Of a stretch of 64,000 nucleotides of DNA, positions 39,859 through 49,596 are shown one piece after another. The first letter of the stretch is position 1, and every line of letters starts with the position of its first letter. The notes under the pieces were generated by a model that was not told the DNA's origin, did not search any database, and worked only from the letters and a program-made list of their open reading frames with translations. A program made the position numbers and the translations under genes. Source of the stretch: Xanthomonas euvesicatoria pv. euvesicatoria (GTDB lineage: Bacteria > Pseudomonadota > Gammaproteobacteria > Xanthomonadales > Xanthomonadaceae); NCBI RefSeq assembly GCF_020880415.1, contig NZ_JAJIUJ010000103.1:145799-209798 (forward strand), given 5' to 3'.

Positions 39859-41349
39859 TCAGTGCGCGTCCTGCGCCGGTGCGCTCCAGCCCAGCCCCAG
39901 ACTCTTCTGCAGGGCCACGTAATTCACCAGCAACTGCACCTGCGCCTGTGCGGCAGCGTCCTGCGCCGACAACTGCTGGCGCTGCACATCCAGCAGATCG
40001 ATCGATGAGGTGGCACCGGCATCGCGACGCTGCTGCATCAGCCCGGCCGAGCGCGTGGCCGAGGCTTCGGCCTGGCGTGCGACCATCAGCTGCTTGCGTG
40101 CCGAACCGAAGCGCGCCAACGCCGAATTGGCATCCTGCAAGGCAGCCAGCACGCTCCCTTCGTACGCTGCCGTACGCCCGGCATTACCGGCACGTGCCTG
40201 CTCCACCTGCGCGCGGGTCTTGCCGAAATCGAAGATCGACCAGCGCAGCATCGGCACCGCCAATGTGGTCAGCGCGTCGGAATTGAAATCGCTTGGCGAG
40301 CCGGCGACCCAGCTCAGCCCGCCCAGCAGACTCACCTGCGGGAAGTAGCCGTTCAACGCCTCGCCGATCTGCGCGCTGGAGGCGGCCAGCTCGCGCTCGG
40401 CCTTGCGCACGTCCGGGCGCCGGCGGATCAACGCACCGGCATCGTCCACGCGCACCTGTGTCGGCAGCATCGGCAAGGGCTGCGGCGTGCCGAGCTGGGC
40501 ATCCAGCGCGCCGGGCTCGCGCCCGACCATCAGGGCCAGCTGGTCCTGCGCTTCCTGCGCCTGCATTTCCAGCGGCAGGCGTTGCGCCTCCTGCTGCTGC
40601 ACCTGGGTGGCGATCTGCTCGACCTGCAGGTCCGAGGCGGCGCCCTGCCCGCGACGTTGCTGCACCAGCTGCAGCGACTGGCGGATCTTGTCCAGGTTGG
40701 TATCGGCAATGGCCAGGCGCGCCTGCAAGCCGCGGTAATTGAGATAGACCTGCCCGACTTCGGCGGCCAGCTGCACCTGCGCATCGGCCAGCTCGGCTTC
40801 GGAGGCCTGTGCCTGCGCCAGCGCGCCTTCGGCGGCGCGACGGCGGCGGCCGAAGAAATCCAGCTCCCAGCTCGCATCGAAGCCGGCGCTGTAGATCTGC
40901 GTCTCTTCCAGGTTCAGCGCCTGGTTGCCGGCCGCCGGCGGCTGGCCGGGTTGACCCTGTTGCAGCCCGCCGAGCGTGTCGACAATGGTCTGCGGCGGTT
41001 CGGCGTAGGCATACAGTGCGCTGGCGTTGAGCTTGGGCAGGCGCTCGGCGCGGCGTTGCTGGGCCAGCGCGCGGTTGGCACGCAGCCGCGCCTGTGCCGC
41101 GCGCAGGTTGGGGCTGTCGGCCAAGGCCTGGGTGACCAACTGGGTCAGGAGCGGGTCGTGCAATTCCTCCCACCAATGGTTCAGCGGTGCGGCGGCGACC
41201 ACGTCTGCGCCGCTGGCACGATGCAGGGCGGGTGCCTGCATCGCCGCGTCGGCAACCGCTGGCGGCTTGGTGTAGTTGGGGCCGAGCATGCAGCCGCCAA
41301 GCAGCAGCGTGCCCAACGCCGCAGCCAGCGGCATGCGGATCAGGCGCAT
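39859..41349 (-). CDS. RND/MFS efflux outer-membrane lipoprotein (OprM/NodT family)
   Basis: 496 aa from ATG 41349; ATG 41367, overlapping the emrB stop, would give 502 aa. A lipoprotein signal ends in 'LLLGGC'. The NodT signature '[12 protein letters not shown]' follows, then two OEP repeats forming the trimeric barrel-tunnel ('[20 protein letters not shown]', '[20 protein letters not shown]'). It is the outer-membrane exit duct for the EmrAB-type pump encoded just upstream. Confidence 0.95.
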   Translation of the reverse strand: MRLIRMPLAAALGTLLLGGCMLGPNYTKPPAVADAAMQAPALHRASGADVVAAAPLNHWWEELHDPLLTQLVTQALADSPNLRAAQARLRANRALAQQRRAERLPKLNASALYAYAEPPQTIVDTLGGLQQGQPGQPPAAGNQALNLEETQIYSAGFDASWELDFFGRRRRAAEGALAQAQASEAELADAQVQLAAEVGQVYLNYRGLQARLAIADTNLDKIRQSLQLVQQRRGQGAASDLQVEQIATQVQQQEAQRLPLEMQAQEAQDQLALMVGREPGALDAQLGTPQPLPMLPTQVRVDDAGALIRRRPDVRKAERELAASSAQIGEALNGYFPQVSLLGGLSWVAGSPSDFNSDALTTLAVPMLRWSIFDFGKTRAQVEQARAGNAGRTAAYEGSVLAALQDANSALARFGSARKQLMVARQAEASATRSAGLMQQRRDAGATSSIDLLDVQRQQLSAQDAAAQAQVQLLVNYVALQKSLGLGWSAPAQDAH

Positions 41350-41353
41350 GGAA

Positions 41354-42940
41354 TCAGTGCATTGCAAGGTGCGCCCCCTTGGGTAACGGCTTGAGCAAAA
41401 AGGCCAGCGGAATCGTGCAGACCACGATCACGCCAAAGATCCAGAACAGGTCGCTATAGGTCATCACCAGGGCCTGCTGCTGTACGACGCGGGCGAACTG
41501 GGCGATCGAGCGGGCTGCCGCCTCGCCGCCGGCGCTGCCCTGCATCTGTGCGGTCAGGCCGGCCAGCGCCTCCTGTGCACGGCTGGCGTTGGCGGTGATC
41601 GAGCTGCCGATGGTTTCGGTGTGGAAGGTCATGCGGCGCTCCTGAAAGGTGGAGATCAGCGCCAGCCCGACCGAGCCGCCCAGGTTGCGGCCGGCATTGA
41701 ACAGGCCCGAGGCATCGCCCGCCAGTTCCGGCGGCACCGACGAAATCGCCGCCTGGTTGAGCGACATCATCGCCAACGCCAGGCCGCAGCCCTGCAGCAG
41801 CTGCCCGGCGACAAAATGCGTGCCCACGGTGTCGGCAGTCAGCGACAGATTGACGAAGCAGGCAGCGGCAAAGCAGATCAGCCCGGCAATGACCAGGATG
41901 CGCACATCCACCGTTTCCAGCAGCTTGGGCATCATCGGCATCAGCAGCACGGTCGGCAGGCCGGACAGCAGCAGCACGTACCCGGCCTGCTCGGTGTTGT
42001 AGCCGGAGATCACCGCCAGGAACTGCGGAATCATGTACATGACGCCGAACAGGATCATGCCCACCGCCATGACCATGATGAACACCGCGCCGAAGCTGCG
42101 CTGCAGCAGCAGCGACAGCCGGATCACCGGAGGGCGCCGCCGGAACTGGCTGATCACCAGGGCGATGAAGCCGCTCAACGCAAGCAGGCTCAGGGTATTG
42201 ATCTCGCTGGATTCGAACCAGCGCTCGCGCTGGCCTTCTTCCAGCACCACGGTCAGCCCGCCCAGACCCGCGGTCAACCCGTAGATGCCCAGCCAATCGG
42301 CGTCGAGCAGGCCTGCCCAGTCGCCCTTTTCGTGCTTGAGGCCGAGCAGCAGCAGCGCAACCAGGCCAACGCAGATCGGCACGTTGATGAAGAACGCGTA
42401 GTGCCAGCTGACGTTTTCGGTCAGCCAGCCGCCGAGCAGCGGGCCGATCACCGGGCCCATGATCACGGTCATGCCGAACAAGGCGGTCCCCATGGTCTGC
42501 TGGCTGGGCGGCAACCGCGTGGCGACGATGGTCAGCGCGGTCGGAATCAGGGCGCCGCCGGCCAAGCCCTGCCCGACGCGGCCGATGATCATCATCGAAA
42601 GCGACGTCGACAGCCCGCACACCACCGAGAACGCGGTGAACATCACCGCGCAGATCAGCAGGAAATTGCGCAGGCCCAGCGTGCGCACGAACCAGCCGGT
42701 CAGCGGGATCATGATGATCTCGGCCACCAGGTAGGCGGTGGAAATCCAGGTGCCTTCTGTACCGCTGGCGCCGACCTCGCCCTGGATGGTGGGCAGCGCG
42801 GCATTGACGATGGAAATATCCAGCGTCGCCATGAACGAGCCGATGGTGCCGGCCAGCACCGCCAGCCAGGCGCCCGGCTCGGCCTTCTCGCGCTGGGCGC
42901 TGCCGCCGGCACGCGGGCCGGTGGCGGCCGCTGCACTCAT
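41354..42940 (-). CDS. emrB: DHA2-family MFS drug transporter EmrB
   Basis: 528 aa with 14 predicted membrane helices. DHA2 motifs are visible: 'LDISIVNAALPTIQGEVGAS', 'GRVGQGLAGGALIPTALTIV', and motif C 'GMTVIMGPVIGPLLGGWLTE'. It exports hydrophobic compounds by proton antiport. Its ATG overlaps the emrA stop (ATGA), and the outer-membrane duct gene follows, so this is a complete tripartite pump operon. Confidence 0.95.
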   Translation of the reverse strand: MSAAAATGPRAGGSAQREKAEPGAWLAVLAGTIGSFMATLDISIVNAALPTIQGEVGASGTEGTWISTAYLVAEIIMIPLTGWFVRTLGLRNFLLICAVMFTAFSVVCGLSTSLSMMIIGRVGQGLAGGALIPTALTIVATRLPPSQQTMGTALFGMTVIMGPVIGPLLGGWLTENVSWHYAFFINVPICVGLVALLLLGLKHEKGDWAGLLDADWLGIYGLTAGLGGLTVVLEEGQRERWFESSEINTLSLLALSGFIALVISQFRRRPPVIRLSLLLQRSFGAVFIMVMAVGMILFGVMYMIPQFLAVISGYNTEQAGYVLLLSGLPTVLLMPMMPKLLETVDVRILVIAGLICFAAACFVNLSLTADTVGTHFVAGQLLQGCGLALAMMSLNQAAISSVPPELAGDASGLFNAGRNLGGSVGLALISTFQERRMTFHTETIGSSITANASRAQEALAGLTAQMQGSAGGEAAARSIAQFARVVQQQALVMTYSDLFWIFGVIVVCTIPLAFLLKPLPKGAHLAMH

Positions 42941-44139
42941 CGCGCGCTCTCCTGCTCCTGCACGCGGTCGGATTCTTCTTCGGCACGCTGCTTGGCGTCC
43001 TTGGCCGAGCGCGTGTCCACGGTGACCTCCACCGACATGCCCGGCACCAGCACCTTGCGCGCCTCTTCACCGGCCAGCACACGGATGCGCACCGGCACAC
43101 GCTGTACCACCTTGGTGAAATTGCCGGTGGCGTTTTCCGGCGGTAGCAAGGCGAACTGCGAGCCGGTGCCCGGCGACAGGCTCTCGACCTTGCCGTGCAA
43201 CTTCACTCCGGACAGCGCATCGACCTCGATCTCGGCCGGCTGGCCGGGACGCATCAGGCCGACCTGGGTTTCCTTGAAATTGGCAACCAGATACAGCGAT
43301 TGCTGCGGCACGATGGTCATGGTGCGGGTGCCGGCGCCGAGGAACTGGCCCACCTGCACGGTCTTGTCGCCCACCCGGCCGTGGATACGGCTGGTCAGAC
43401 GGGTGTCTTCCACCGCCACCCGCGCCTGGTCGGCATCGGCGGTGGCCTGTTTCACGCCGGCCTGTGCCTGTTCCAGTTGCGCGCGGCTGGCCTGGATCTG
43501 GCTCTCGCCGGCCTTGGCCTGCGCCTGCGCGGCGTCGTACTGCGCACGTGCGCGTGCCAGATCGTGCTGCAGGCTTTCCTGATGTTCGTGGGTGTCTGCG
43601 CCGGAGGCGGCCAACGGCGCGAAGCGCTTCACTTCGGCCTGGGCGAACTTGAGGCTGGCAGCAGCGGCGGTGACCTGGGTGCGCGCCTGCAGCAGCGCCG
43701 ATTCCTGCGCGGAGACATTGGCGGTGGCGGCGACGATATCGGCCTGGCGTGCGGCAATGGCGGCTTCGGCTTGCTGCAGGGTGGCCTGGTAGGTGCGATC
43801 GTCGATCTGCAGCAACGGCTGGCCGGCTTCCACGATCTGGTTGTCGCTCACCAGCACCTTGGTCACGTAGCCGCTGACGCGCGGTGCCACCGCCACCGAA
43901 TCGGCCTGCAGATAGGCGTTGTTGGTGTCCTGCATGTAGCGGCCCTTGATCAGGTAATAGGCCAGCCACACCACGAGCAGGATCAGCACCAGCACCCCGA
44001 CCAGGATCAGCGTCCACTTCACCTTGGGGTTCTTCAACGGCGAGGGCTTGGGCGCCTGCTGCTCGTCGCGCGCGCCGGCGCCCTGCGCATCCGTGGCCGA
44101 GGACTGGCCGTCATTGGACTGATGGTCGTGGTTGCTCAA
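42937..44139 (-). CDS. emrA: HlyD/EmrA-family membrane fusion protein
   Basis: 400 aa if a TTG at 44139 is the start (AGGA upstream); the frame is open to an ATG at 44214 that lacks a good site. One N-terminal membrane helix ('LILVGVLVLILLVVWLAYYL') is followed by a lipoyl half-motif, a long Ala/Gln-rich coiled-coil hairpin (about 105-225), the second lipoyl half and a beta-barrel. It bridges EmrB and the outer-membrane duct. The 249 bp upstream (44140-44388) have GC hairpins but no regulator gene. Confidence 0.92.
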   Translation of the reverse strand: MSNHDHQSNDGQSSATDAQGAGARDEQQAPKPSPLKNPKVKWTLILVGVLVLILLVVWLAYYLIKGRYMQDTNNAYLQADSVAVAPRVSGYVTKVLVSDNQIVEAGQPLLQIDDRTYQATLQQAEAAIAARQADIVAATANVSAQESALLQARTQVTAAAASLKFAQAEVKRFAPLAASGADTHEHQESLQHDLARARAQYDAAQAQAKAGESQIQASRAQLEQAQAGVKQATADADQARVAVEDTRLTSRIHGRVGDKTVQVGQFLGAGTRTMTIVPQQSLYLVANFKETQVGLMRPGQPAEIEVDALSGVKLHGKVESLSPGTGSQFALLPPENATGNFTKVVQRVPVRIRVLAGEEARKVLVPGMSVEVTVDTRSAKDAKQRAEEESDRVQEQESAR

Positions 44140-44388
44140 AAGGATGCGTCCTGTGTGATGGGCGAGGCGCGCCACGCAGCGGCCGTCTCGGCGGCGTCGG
44201 CAATGGCGGCGCAACCATACAATTATTTGAACTGCCCGGTACAGATTGCGTGATGACCCGACCGGCCAACAACCGGCCCACCAAGTCCCGACGGTGCCAT
44301 TCCCACGCCATGCGCGTGGCCCGTGGGAGGAGCCGTCGCACGGGGCCGCACTGCGCTCGGGCGCAGCACCCGCCGCCGACGCAGCCGG

Positions 44389-45504
44389 TCAATGCCCGGT
44401 CTTGATCTCGGTCCACAGCCGCGTGTACAGCCGGTCCACGTCCGGCGGATTGATCGCGTAGGTAAACATCTTGGCCGTCACTTCCGGCGGCGGGTAGATG
44501 GTGGGGTCGTTGCGGATCGCCGCATCCACCAACGGCGTGGCCGTGCGCACCGGGTTGGCGTAATGGATGAAGTTGGTGTTGGCCGCGGCCACGTCCGACT
44601 TCAACAGATAATTGATGAAGGCGTAGGCGTTGTCAGGGTGCTTGGCATCCTTGGGAATGGCCAGCATGTCGAACCACTGCGGCGCGCCTTCCTTCGGAAT
44701 GGCGTAAGCCACCTTGATGTTGTTGCCGGCTTCCACGGCACGGTCGCGCGCCTGGATGATGTCGCCGGACCAGCCCACCGCCAGGCAGGTATTGCCGTTG
44801 GCCAGCGAGGTCACGTACTGGCTGGAGTGGAAGTTCTGCACGTACGGGCGAATGGCCTTGATCAGCGCGGCGGCCTTTTCGATCTCGGCCGGCGCCGTGC
44901 TGTGCGGATCGAGCCCGAGATAATTGAGCGCAATCGGAATCATGTCCGAAGGCGTGTCCAGGATGGTCACGCCGCAGTCCTTGAGTTTGGACAGATTCTC
45001 CGGCTTGAACACCAGATCCCAGCTGTTGGCGACATCGGTGTTGCCGAAGATCGCCTTGAGCTTGTCGACGTTGTAGCCGATGCCGGTGGTGCCGATCATG
45101 TACGGCACGCCATAGGCATTGTTCGGGTCCTGCGCGGCGATGCGGCGCATCACGTCCGGATCCAGATTGACCAGATTGGGGATCTTGCTCTTGTCCAGCG
45201 GCAGGAAGACGCCGGCCTGGATCTGCCGGCCGAAGAAGTTCAGCGTGGGCACCACCACGTCGTAATCGCTGCCGCCGGCCAGCAACTTGGTTTCCACCAT
45301 TTCGTCGCTGTCGAAGACGTCGTAGGTGACCTTGATGCCGGTGCTCTTTTCGAACCCGGGAATGGTGTCCTCGGCGATGTAATCGGAATAGTTGTAGACG
45401 TTGAGCACCTTGGCCTGCGCGTCGGTCTTGCCGGGCGCGCCAGCGCCGCCACAGCCGGACAACAGGGTGATGGACAGCGTCAGGGTGAGCAGTCGCAGCG
45501 TCAT
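44389..45504 (-). CDS. potF: Putrescine-binding lipoprotein PotF
   Basis: 371 aa. A lipobox 'LLSGC' ends the signal sequence. The mature protein has the PotD/PotF fold: 'LNVYNYSDYIAEDTIPGFEK', 'YDVVVPTLNFFGRQIQAGVF', 'CLAVGWSGDIIQARDRA' and the polyamine-binding acidic and aromatic residues in these loops. It delivers putrescine or spermidine to the PotHI permease. It is separated from potGHI by the efflux operon, and follows the aminotransferase gene on the same strand. Confidence 0.95.
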   Translation of the reverse strand: MTLRLLTLTLSITLLSGCGGAGAPGKTDAQAKVLNVYNYSDYIAEDTIPGFEKSTGIKVTYDVFDSDEMVETKLLAGGSDYDVVVPTLNFFGRQIQAGVFLPLDKSKIPNLVNLDPDVMRRIAAQDPNNAYGVPYMIGTTGIGYNVDKLKAIFGNTDVANSWDLVFKPENLSKLKDCGVTILDTPSDMIPIALNYLGLDPHSTAPAEIEKAAALIKAIRPYVQNFHSSQYVTSLANGNTCLAVGWSGDIIQARDRAVEAGNNIKVAYAIPKEGAPQWFDMLAIPKDAKHPDNAYAFINYLLKSDVAAANTNFIHYANPVRTATPLVDAAIRNDPTIYPPPEVTAKMFTYAINPPDVDRLYTRLWTEIKTGH

Positions 45505-45723
45505 GTGGGTCTCCAGGCAGCGCGATGGGGCGGCCGGTATCGAATCCGGTCTCTTCCCAGCCTACTCACCACGCCCGGGTTTGCCCAGCGCAGCGGGACC
45601 GGCACGGACCGACCTTGCCGGCTGACCAGCGCGGCAGCCGCCACGAAGGCACCGCTGCGCGCATGCGTGCTCACCGACCTCGTCACTGCCCGCTGCCGTG
45701 CGGTGGGACGACTTGTGCAGGAG

Positions 45724-47091
45724 CTATCGACCCAAGGCGTGCGCGGTGTCGTCCAGCGCGGCCCAGGCCTTGTCGAACAGTTCGTCGACCTGCTCCCGGG
45801 TAATGATCAACGGCGGCGACAGCAGCATGGCATCGTAGGTCGCGCGCAGGATCAGCCCGCGGCGCAGCGCGAAATCGCGACACATCGCCCCTACCCGCCC
45901 GCGCCCGGGGAAATACGCACCACGGCGCTGCTTGTCCGGCACCAGCTCCAGCGCCCCGACCAGCCCGGCGATGCGTGCCTCGCCCACCAACCGGTGCTCG
46001 CCCAGGGCGGCCCAGCGCTGCGCCAGGTACGGCGCAACCTGCGTGCGCGCGGTCTCGACAATGCCCTCGTCCTGCAGCAGGCGCAGGTTTTCCAGCGCCA
46101 CCGCCGCGCACACCGGATGCCCGGCATAGGTACCACCGTGCGCCAGCTCGCCGCCTTGGGTCTTGAGTACACCGGCCACGCGGTCGTTGAACATGGCTGC
46201 CGCCAGCGGGATGTAGCCGGAGGTGATGCCTTTGGCCAGCGTCATCACGTCGGGCTGGAAGCCGAAGTACTCCGCACCGAACCACTCGCCGGTGCGGCCG
46301 AAACCGCAGATCACTTCATCGGCGACCAGCAGGACGTCGTAGCGCCGACAAATCCGCTCGATTTCCGGCCAGTAACTGCGCGGTGGGATATAGACGCCGA
46401 TCGCGCCCATGATCGGCTCACCGATGAACGCAGCCACATGTTCGGGGCCGAGTTCCAGAATCTTGTCCTCCAGACGACGTGCCGCCAGCAACCCGTAGTC
46501 CTCCGGATCCATCTGCCCGCCATCGCCGAAGTGATACGGCGGTGCGATGTGATGGATATCGGCAATCGGCAACCCGCCCTGCCGGTGCATCCCCTTCATG
46601 CCGCCCAGGCTGGCGCCGGCCATGGTGGTGCCGTGATAGCCATCGTGGCGGCCGATGAAGATGCGTTTTTGCGGCTGCCCCTGCACGGCCCAGAAATGCC
46701 GCACCAGGCGCAGGATGGTGTCGTTGGCCTCGGACCCGGAGTTGGCGAAGAACGCATGATTCAAATCGCCCGGCGCCAACGCCGCCAGCTTGGCCGCCAG
46801 CCGGATGGTGGGTTCGGTGGTGCACTGGAAGAAGCTGTTGTAGTAGGCCAGCTGCTCCATCTGACGCGCCGCTGCCTGCGCCAGTTCCTCGCGCCCGTAG
46901 CCGACATTGACGCACCACAGTCCGCCGAACGCATCCAGAAACTGATTGCCGTCGGCATCCCACACGTACACGCCCTCACCGCGCGTCAGGATGCGCGTGC
47001 CCTTGTGCGCCAATGCCGCGTTGTCGTTGAACGGATGCAGATGATGGGCGGCGTCGAGCCGCTGCAACGCCTTGAGCACCGAAGGATCCAC
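45724..47091 (-). CDS. spuC: Class III aminotransferase (SpuC-like, putrescine:pyruvate)
   Basis: 455 aa from GTG 47091, which has GGAG upstream; an ATG at 47184 would add 31 implausible residues. Class III signatures are 'FANSGSEANDTILRL', 'GYHGTTMAGASLGGMKGMH', 'DEVICGFGRTGEWFGAEYF' and the PLP lysine in 'TLAKGITSGYIPL'. It matches polyamine or omega-amino acid:pyruvate transaminases. Between potF and a gamma-glutamylputrescine synthetase gene, it most likely deaminates putrescine or a related amine. Confidence 0.88.
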   Translation of the reverse strand: MDPSVLKALQRLDAAHHLHPFNDNAALAHKGTRILTRGEGVYVWDADGNQFLDAFGGLWCVNVGYGREELAQAAARQMEQLAYYNSFFQCTTEPTIRLAAKLAALAPGDLNHAFFANSGSEANDTILRLVRHFWAVQGQPQKRIFIGRHDGYHGTTMAGASLGGMKGMHRQGGLPIADIHHIAPPYHFGDGGQMDPEDYGLLAARRLEDKILELGPEHVAAFIGEPIMGAIGVYIPPRSYWPEIERICRRYDVLLVADEVICGFGRTGEWFGAEYFGFQPDVMTLAKGITSGYIPLAAAMFNDRVAGVLKTQGGELAHGGTYAGHPVCAAVALENLRLLQDEGIVETARTQVAPYLAQRWAALGEHRLVGEARIAGLVGALELVPDKQRRGAYFPGRGRVGAMCRDFALRRGLILRATYDAMLLSPPLIITREQVDELFDKAWAALDDTAHALGR

Positions 47092-47305
47092 GACCTGCTC
47101 CGCGCGTGAGGGGTTACAAGCATACCCAGGCCCTGTTGCCGGACCGTGGACGGTTTTGCAGAACGCCCGGCCAATCGCTTGCACACCCGGCAGGCAGCTT
47201 GGCCGCGAGAACTTCCGTTGCCGCCGAGGTTGCCCTCATCCATCCTTCGGGCAGTTTTCCCGGGAGGAGAAGGAACACAGCACGCGCGTGAGATGCAAGA
47301 ACGCC

Positions 47306-48691
47306 TCACACATTCAACAACAAGAACTCCCGTTCCCACGAACTGATGACCCGGAAAAACGTCTCGTACTCTTTTCGCTTCACCGAGATGTATGCGCGCA
47401 CGAACCGCCGCCCCAACATCTCCTGCAACGCCTCGCAGCCTTCCAGTTCATCCAGCGCTTCGCCCAGCGAGCGCGGCAAATCGTAGCCCTGCTCCTTGCC
47501 ATTGCTGCTGATCGGCGCGGTCGGTTCGAGCTTTTCGCCGATCCCCAATAACCCGCAGGCCAAGGTCGCTGCCATGGCCAGATACGGGTTGGCGTCGGAG
47601 CCGGCAAAGCGGCTTTCCACCCGCATGTTCTGCGGCGCATCGATGGGCACGCGCAGCCCGCAGGTGCGGTTGTCGAAGCCCCACAGCACATTGCTCGGCG
47701 ACACCTCGCCGAACATCAACCGCCGGTATGAATTGACGTTGGGCGCCAGCAGGCCCATCGCCATCGGAATGTATTTCTGCAAGCCGCCCAGATAATGCGC
47801 GAAGGTATCGCTGAAACCGCCCTCGCGCTTGCCGCTGAACACGTTCTTGCCGGTGCCGGCATGCAACAGGCTCTGGTGGATATGCATCGCACTGCCTGGC
47901 TCGGTTTCCATTGGTTTGGCCAGGAACGTGGCATACACACCGTGCCGCAGCGCGGCTTCGCGCATGGTGCGCTTGAACAGGAACACCTGGTCCGCGCGCG
48001 ACATCGGGTCGGCATGGGTGAAGTTGACTTCCAACTGCGCGGCGCCGGATTCGTGGATCAGCGTGTCCACGTCCAGCTCCATCGCATCGCAGTAGTCGTA
48101 CATCAGGTCCAGGATGGGGTCGAACTCGTTGACCGCGTCGATCGAGTACGACTGCCGCGCCGTTTCCGGCCGCCCGGAGCGCCCTGCCGGCGGCAACAAC
48201 GGGAAGTCGGGGTCGGTATTTTTCTGCACCAGGAAGAACTCCAGTTCCGGTGCCACCACCGGTTGCAGCTTGGCCTGGGCATAGGCGTCCAGCACGCGGC
48301 GCAGCACGTTGCGCGGGGCAAGTTCGTGCGGCTGGCCATCCTTGGTATAGCAGTCGTGGATGACCTGCGCGGTGGGGTCGGCCGCCCACGGCACCATGCG
48401 CACGGTGCTGGCATCCGGGCGCAGATGCATGTCCGAATCCGACGGTGAGGTGAGCGCGTAATAATCGTCGGGGAAATCGCCGGTCACGGTGGTGGCGAAG
48501 ATGCCTTCCGGCAGGCGCGTCCCGTAGTCATGCGAGAACTTGTCGGCGGGAATGATCTTGCCGCGCGCGTTGCCGGTAATGTCCGGCACCAGGCATTCCA
48601 CCTCGGTGATGCTGCGCTCCTTCAGCCAGCGGCGCAGCGCGCTCTCCGGCTGCTTGGACGGGGTCTTGCGCGAACGCGTGCGGATGGACAT
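47306..48691 (-). CDS. puuA: Gamma-glutamylputrescine synthetase-like (glutamine synthetase family)
   Basis: 461 aa, with the GS fold: a beta-grasp N-domain ('VECLVPDITGNARGKIIPAD') and a catalytic domain with 'VAPELEFFLV', 'GAAQLEVNFTHADP', 'SAMHIHQSLL', 'NSYRRL' and 'NRTCGLRVP'. It lacks the adenylylation-site region typical of GlnA, as expected for the PuuA/SpuI group. It would ligate glutamate to putrescine. The stop of the upstream puuD gene lies 6 bp before its start, so the two are one operon. Confidence 0.9.
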   Translation of the reverse strand: MSIRTRSRKTPSKQPESALRRWLKERSITEVECLVPDITGNARGKIIPADKFSHDYGTRLPEGIFATTVTGDFPDDYYALTSPSDSDMHLRPDASTVRMVPWAADPTAQVIHDCYTKDGQPHELAPRNVLRRVLDAYAQAKLQPVVAPELEFFLVQKNTDPDFPLLPPAGRSGRPETARQSYSIDAVNEFDPILDLMYDYCDAMELDVDTLIHESGAAQLEVNFTHADPMSRADQVFLFKRTMREAALRHGVYATFLAKPMETEPGSAMHIHQSLLHAGTGKNVFSGKREGGFSDTFAHYLGGLQKYIPMAMGLLAPNVNSYRRLMFGEVSPSNVLWGFDNRTCGLRVPIDAPQNMRVESRFAGSDANPYLAMAATLACGLLGIGEKLEPTAPISSNGKEQGYDLPRSLGEALDELEGCEALQEMLGRRFVRAYISVKRKEYETFFRVISSWEREFLLLNV

Positions 48692-48697
48692 GCAACC

Positions 48698-49459
48698 TCA
48701 CTTGCCGCGTCGCGCGGCGTATTGGCGACAGGCCTCGCCGAAGGCCTGAAAGATGGCACGGTAGAACGGATGCTGTGTGACACGCCATTCCGGATGCCAC
48801 TGCACTGCCAGCAGAAACCCCGGGCCGGAGCCGCGGAACGCTTCGATCAGCCCGTCCGGCGCGGTGGCTTCGATCAACAACCCCTCAGCCAGCGTGGCAA
48901 TGCCCTGCCCGTGCAGGGAATTGACCCAGACCTGGGCGCTATCGCTCATGCCCGCCAGCCAGCCGCCGGGATGCAGGTGCACCACATGCGCCGGGCCATA
49001 TTGCATGTCTATCGGTGTGCCGCGGTCTTCCCGGTGGTCGGCCAGGCCGGGCACGTCGTGCACGCGCTGATGCAGGCGCCCGCCCAGTGCCACATTGACC
49101 TCCTGCAGCCCGCGGCAGATCGCCAGCACCGGCAGGCCACGCGCAAGCGCCTGCGGGATGAGCGCAAGGATGGTGGCATCGCGCGCCGGGTCGTGCGGGT
49201 TGCCTTCCCAGCTGGGCTCGTCACTGTAGTGATGCGGCTCCACATTGCTGACCGCCCCGGTCAACAACAGCCCATCCAGCCGCTCCAGCCACGCGCCTGC
49301 ATCCAATGCCGGCTGCAGGCTGGGCAACAGCACCGGCATCGCGGCGGCTGCCTCGATCACCGCGCGGATGTACTTCTCGCCGGCAGCCAGAAACGGGTGA
49401 GGCCCTTGCAGGATGCGATCGGTCGGCAGGCCGACCAGCGGAACGACTGCCATACGCAA
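48698..49459 (-). CDS. puuD: Gamma-glutamyl-GABA hydrolase (class I glutamine amidotransferase fold)
   Basis: 253 aa; ATG 49453 is an equally possible start. The nucleophile C115 sits in 'VLAICRGLQEVNV', with the partner His-Glu in 'AVQWHPEW', and 'LTGAVSNVEPHHY' matches the PuuD group. It releases GABA from gamma-glutamyl-GABA in the glutamylated putrescine pathway. First gene of the minus-strand polyamine operon, divergent from the second GS-like gene. Confidence 0.92.
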   Translation of the reverse strand: MRMAVVPLVGLPTDRILQGPHPFLAAGEKYIRAVIEAAAAMPVLLPSLQPALDAGAWLERLDGLLLTGAVSNVEPHHYSDEPSWEGNPHDPARDATILALIPQALARGLPVLAICRGLQEVNVALGGRLHQRVHDVPGLADHREDRGTPIDMQYGPAHVVHLHPGGWLAGMSDSAQVWVNSLHGQGIATLAEGLLIEATAPDGLIEAFRGSGPGFLLAVQWHPEWRVTQHPFYRAIFQAFGEACRQYAARRGK

Positions 49460-49464
49460 AAATC

Positions 49465-49491
49465 CGATACGTTCGGTGGAACGTCGATACG
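49465..49491. promoter_or_regulatory. Candidate operator in the divergent puu promoter region
   Basis: ACGTTC-GGTG-GAACGT (49469-49484) is a perfect 6-bp inverted repeat. It is framed by two direct CGATACG copies at 49465-49471 and 49485-49491, 20 bp apart. It lies 6-30 bp upstream of puuD and about 105 bp before the GS-like gene. A promoter-like TTGCGA-N18-TACGCT follows at about 49541-49571 on the plus strand. Confidence 0.45.
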
Positions 49492-49596
49492 CTCGAAGTT
49501 ACCGCGCCATTGCCGGCATTGCCAAGCGTGCCACTGCGCTTGCGATTACTCACGCGCGCTTTGCTACGCTGCGTGGCGACTTCGCAGGTGTTGCCC

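Noticed and set aside
44296..44330. GC-rich hairpin TCCCACG...CGTGGGA between potF and emrA as a riboswitch.
   Set aside because: The stems are short and nested with no conserved riboswitch core. A simple terminator or repeat is more likely.
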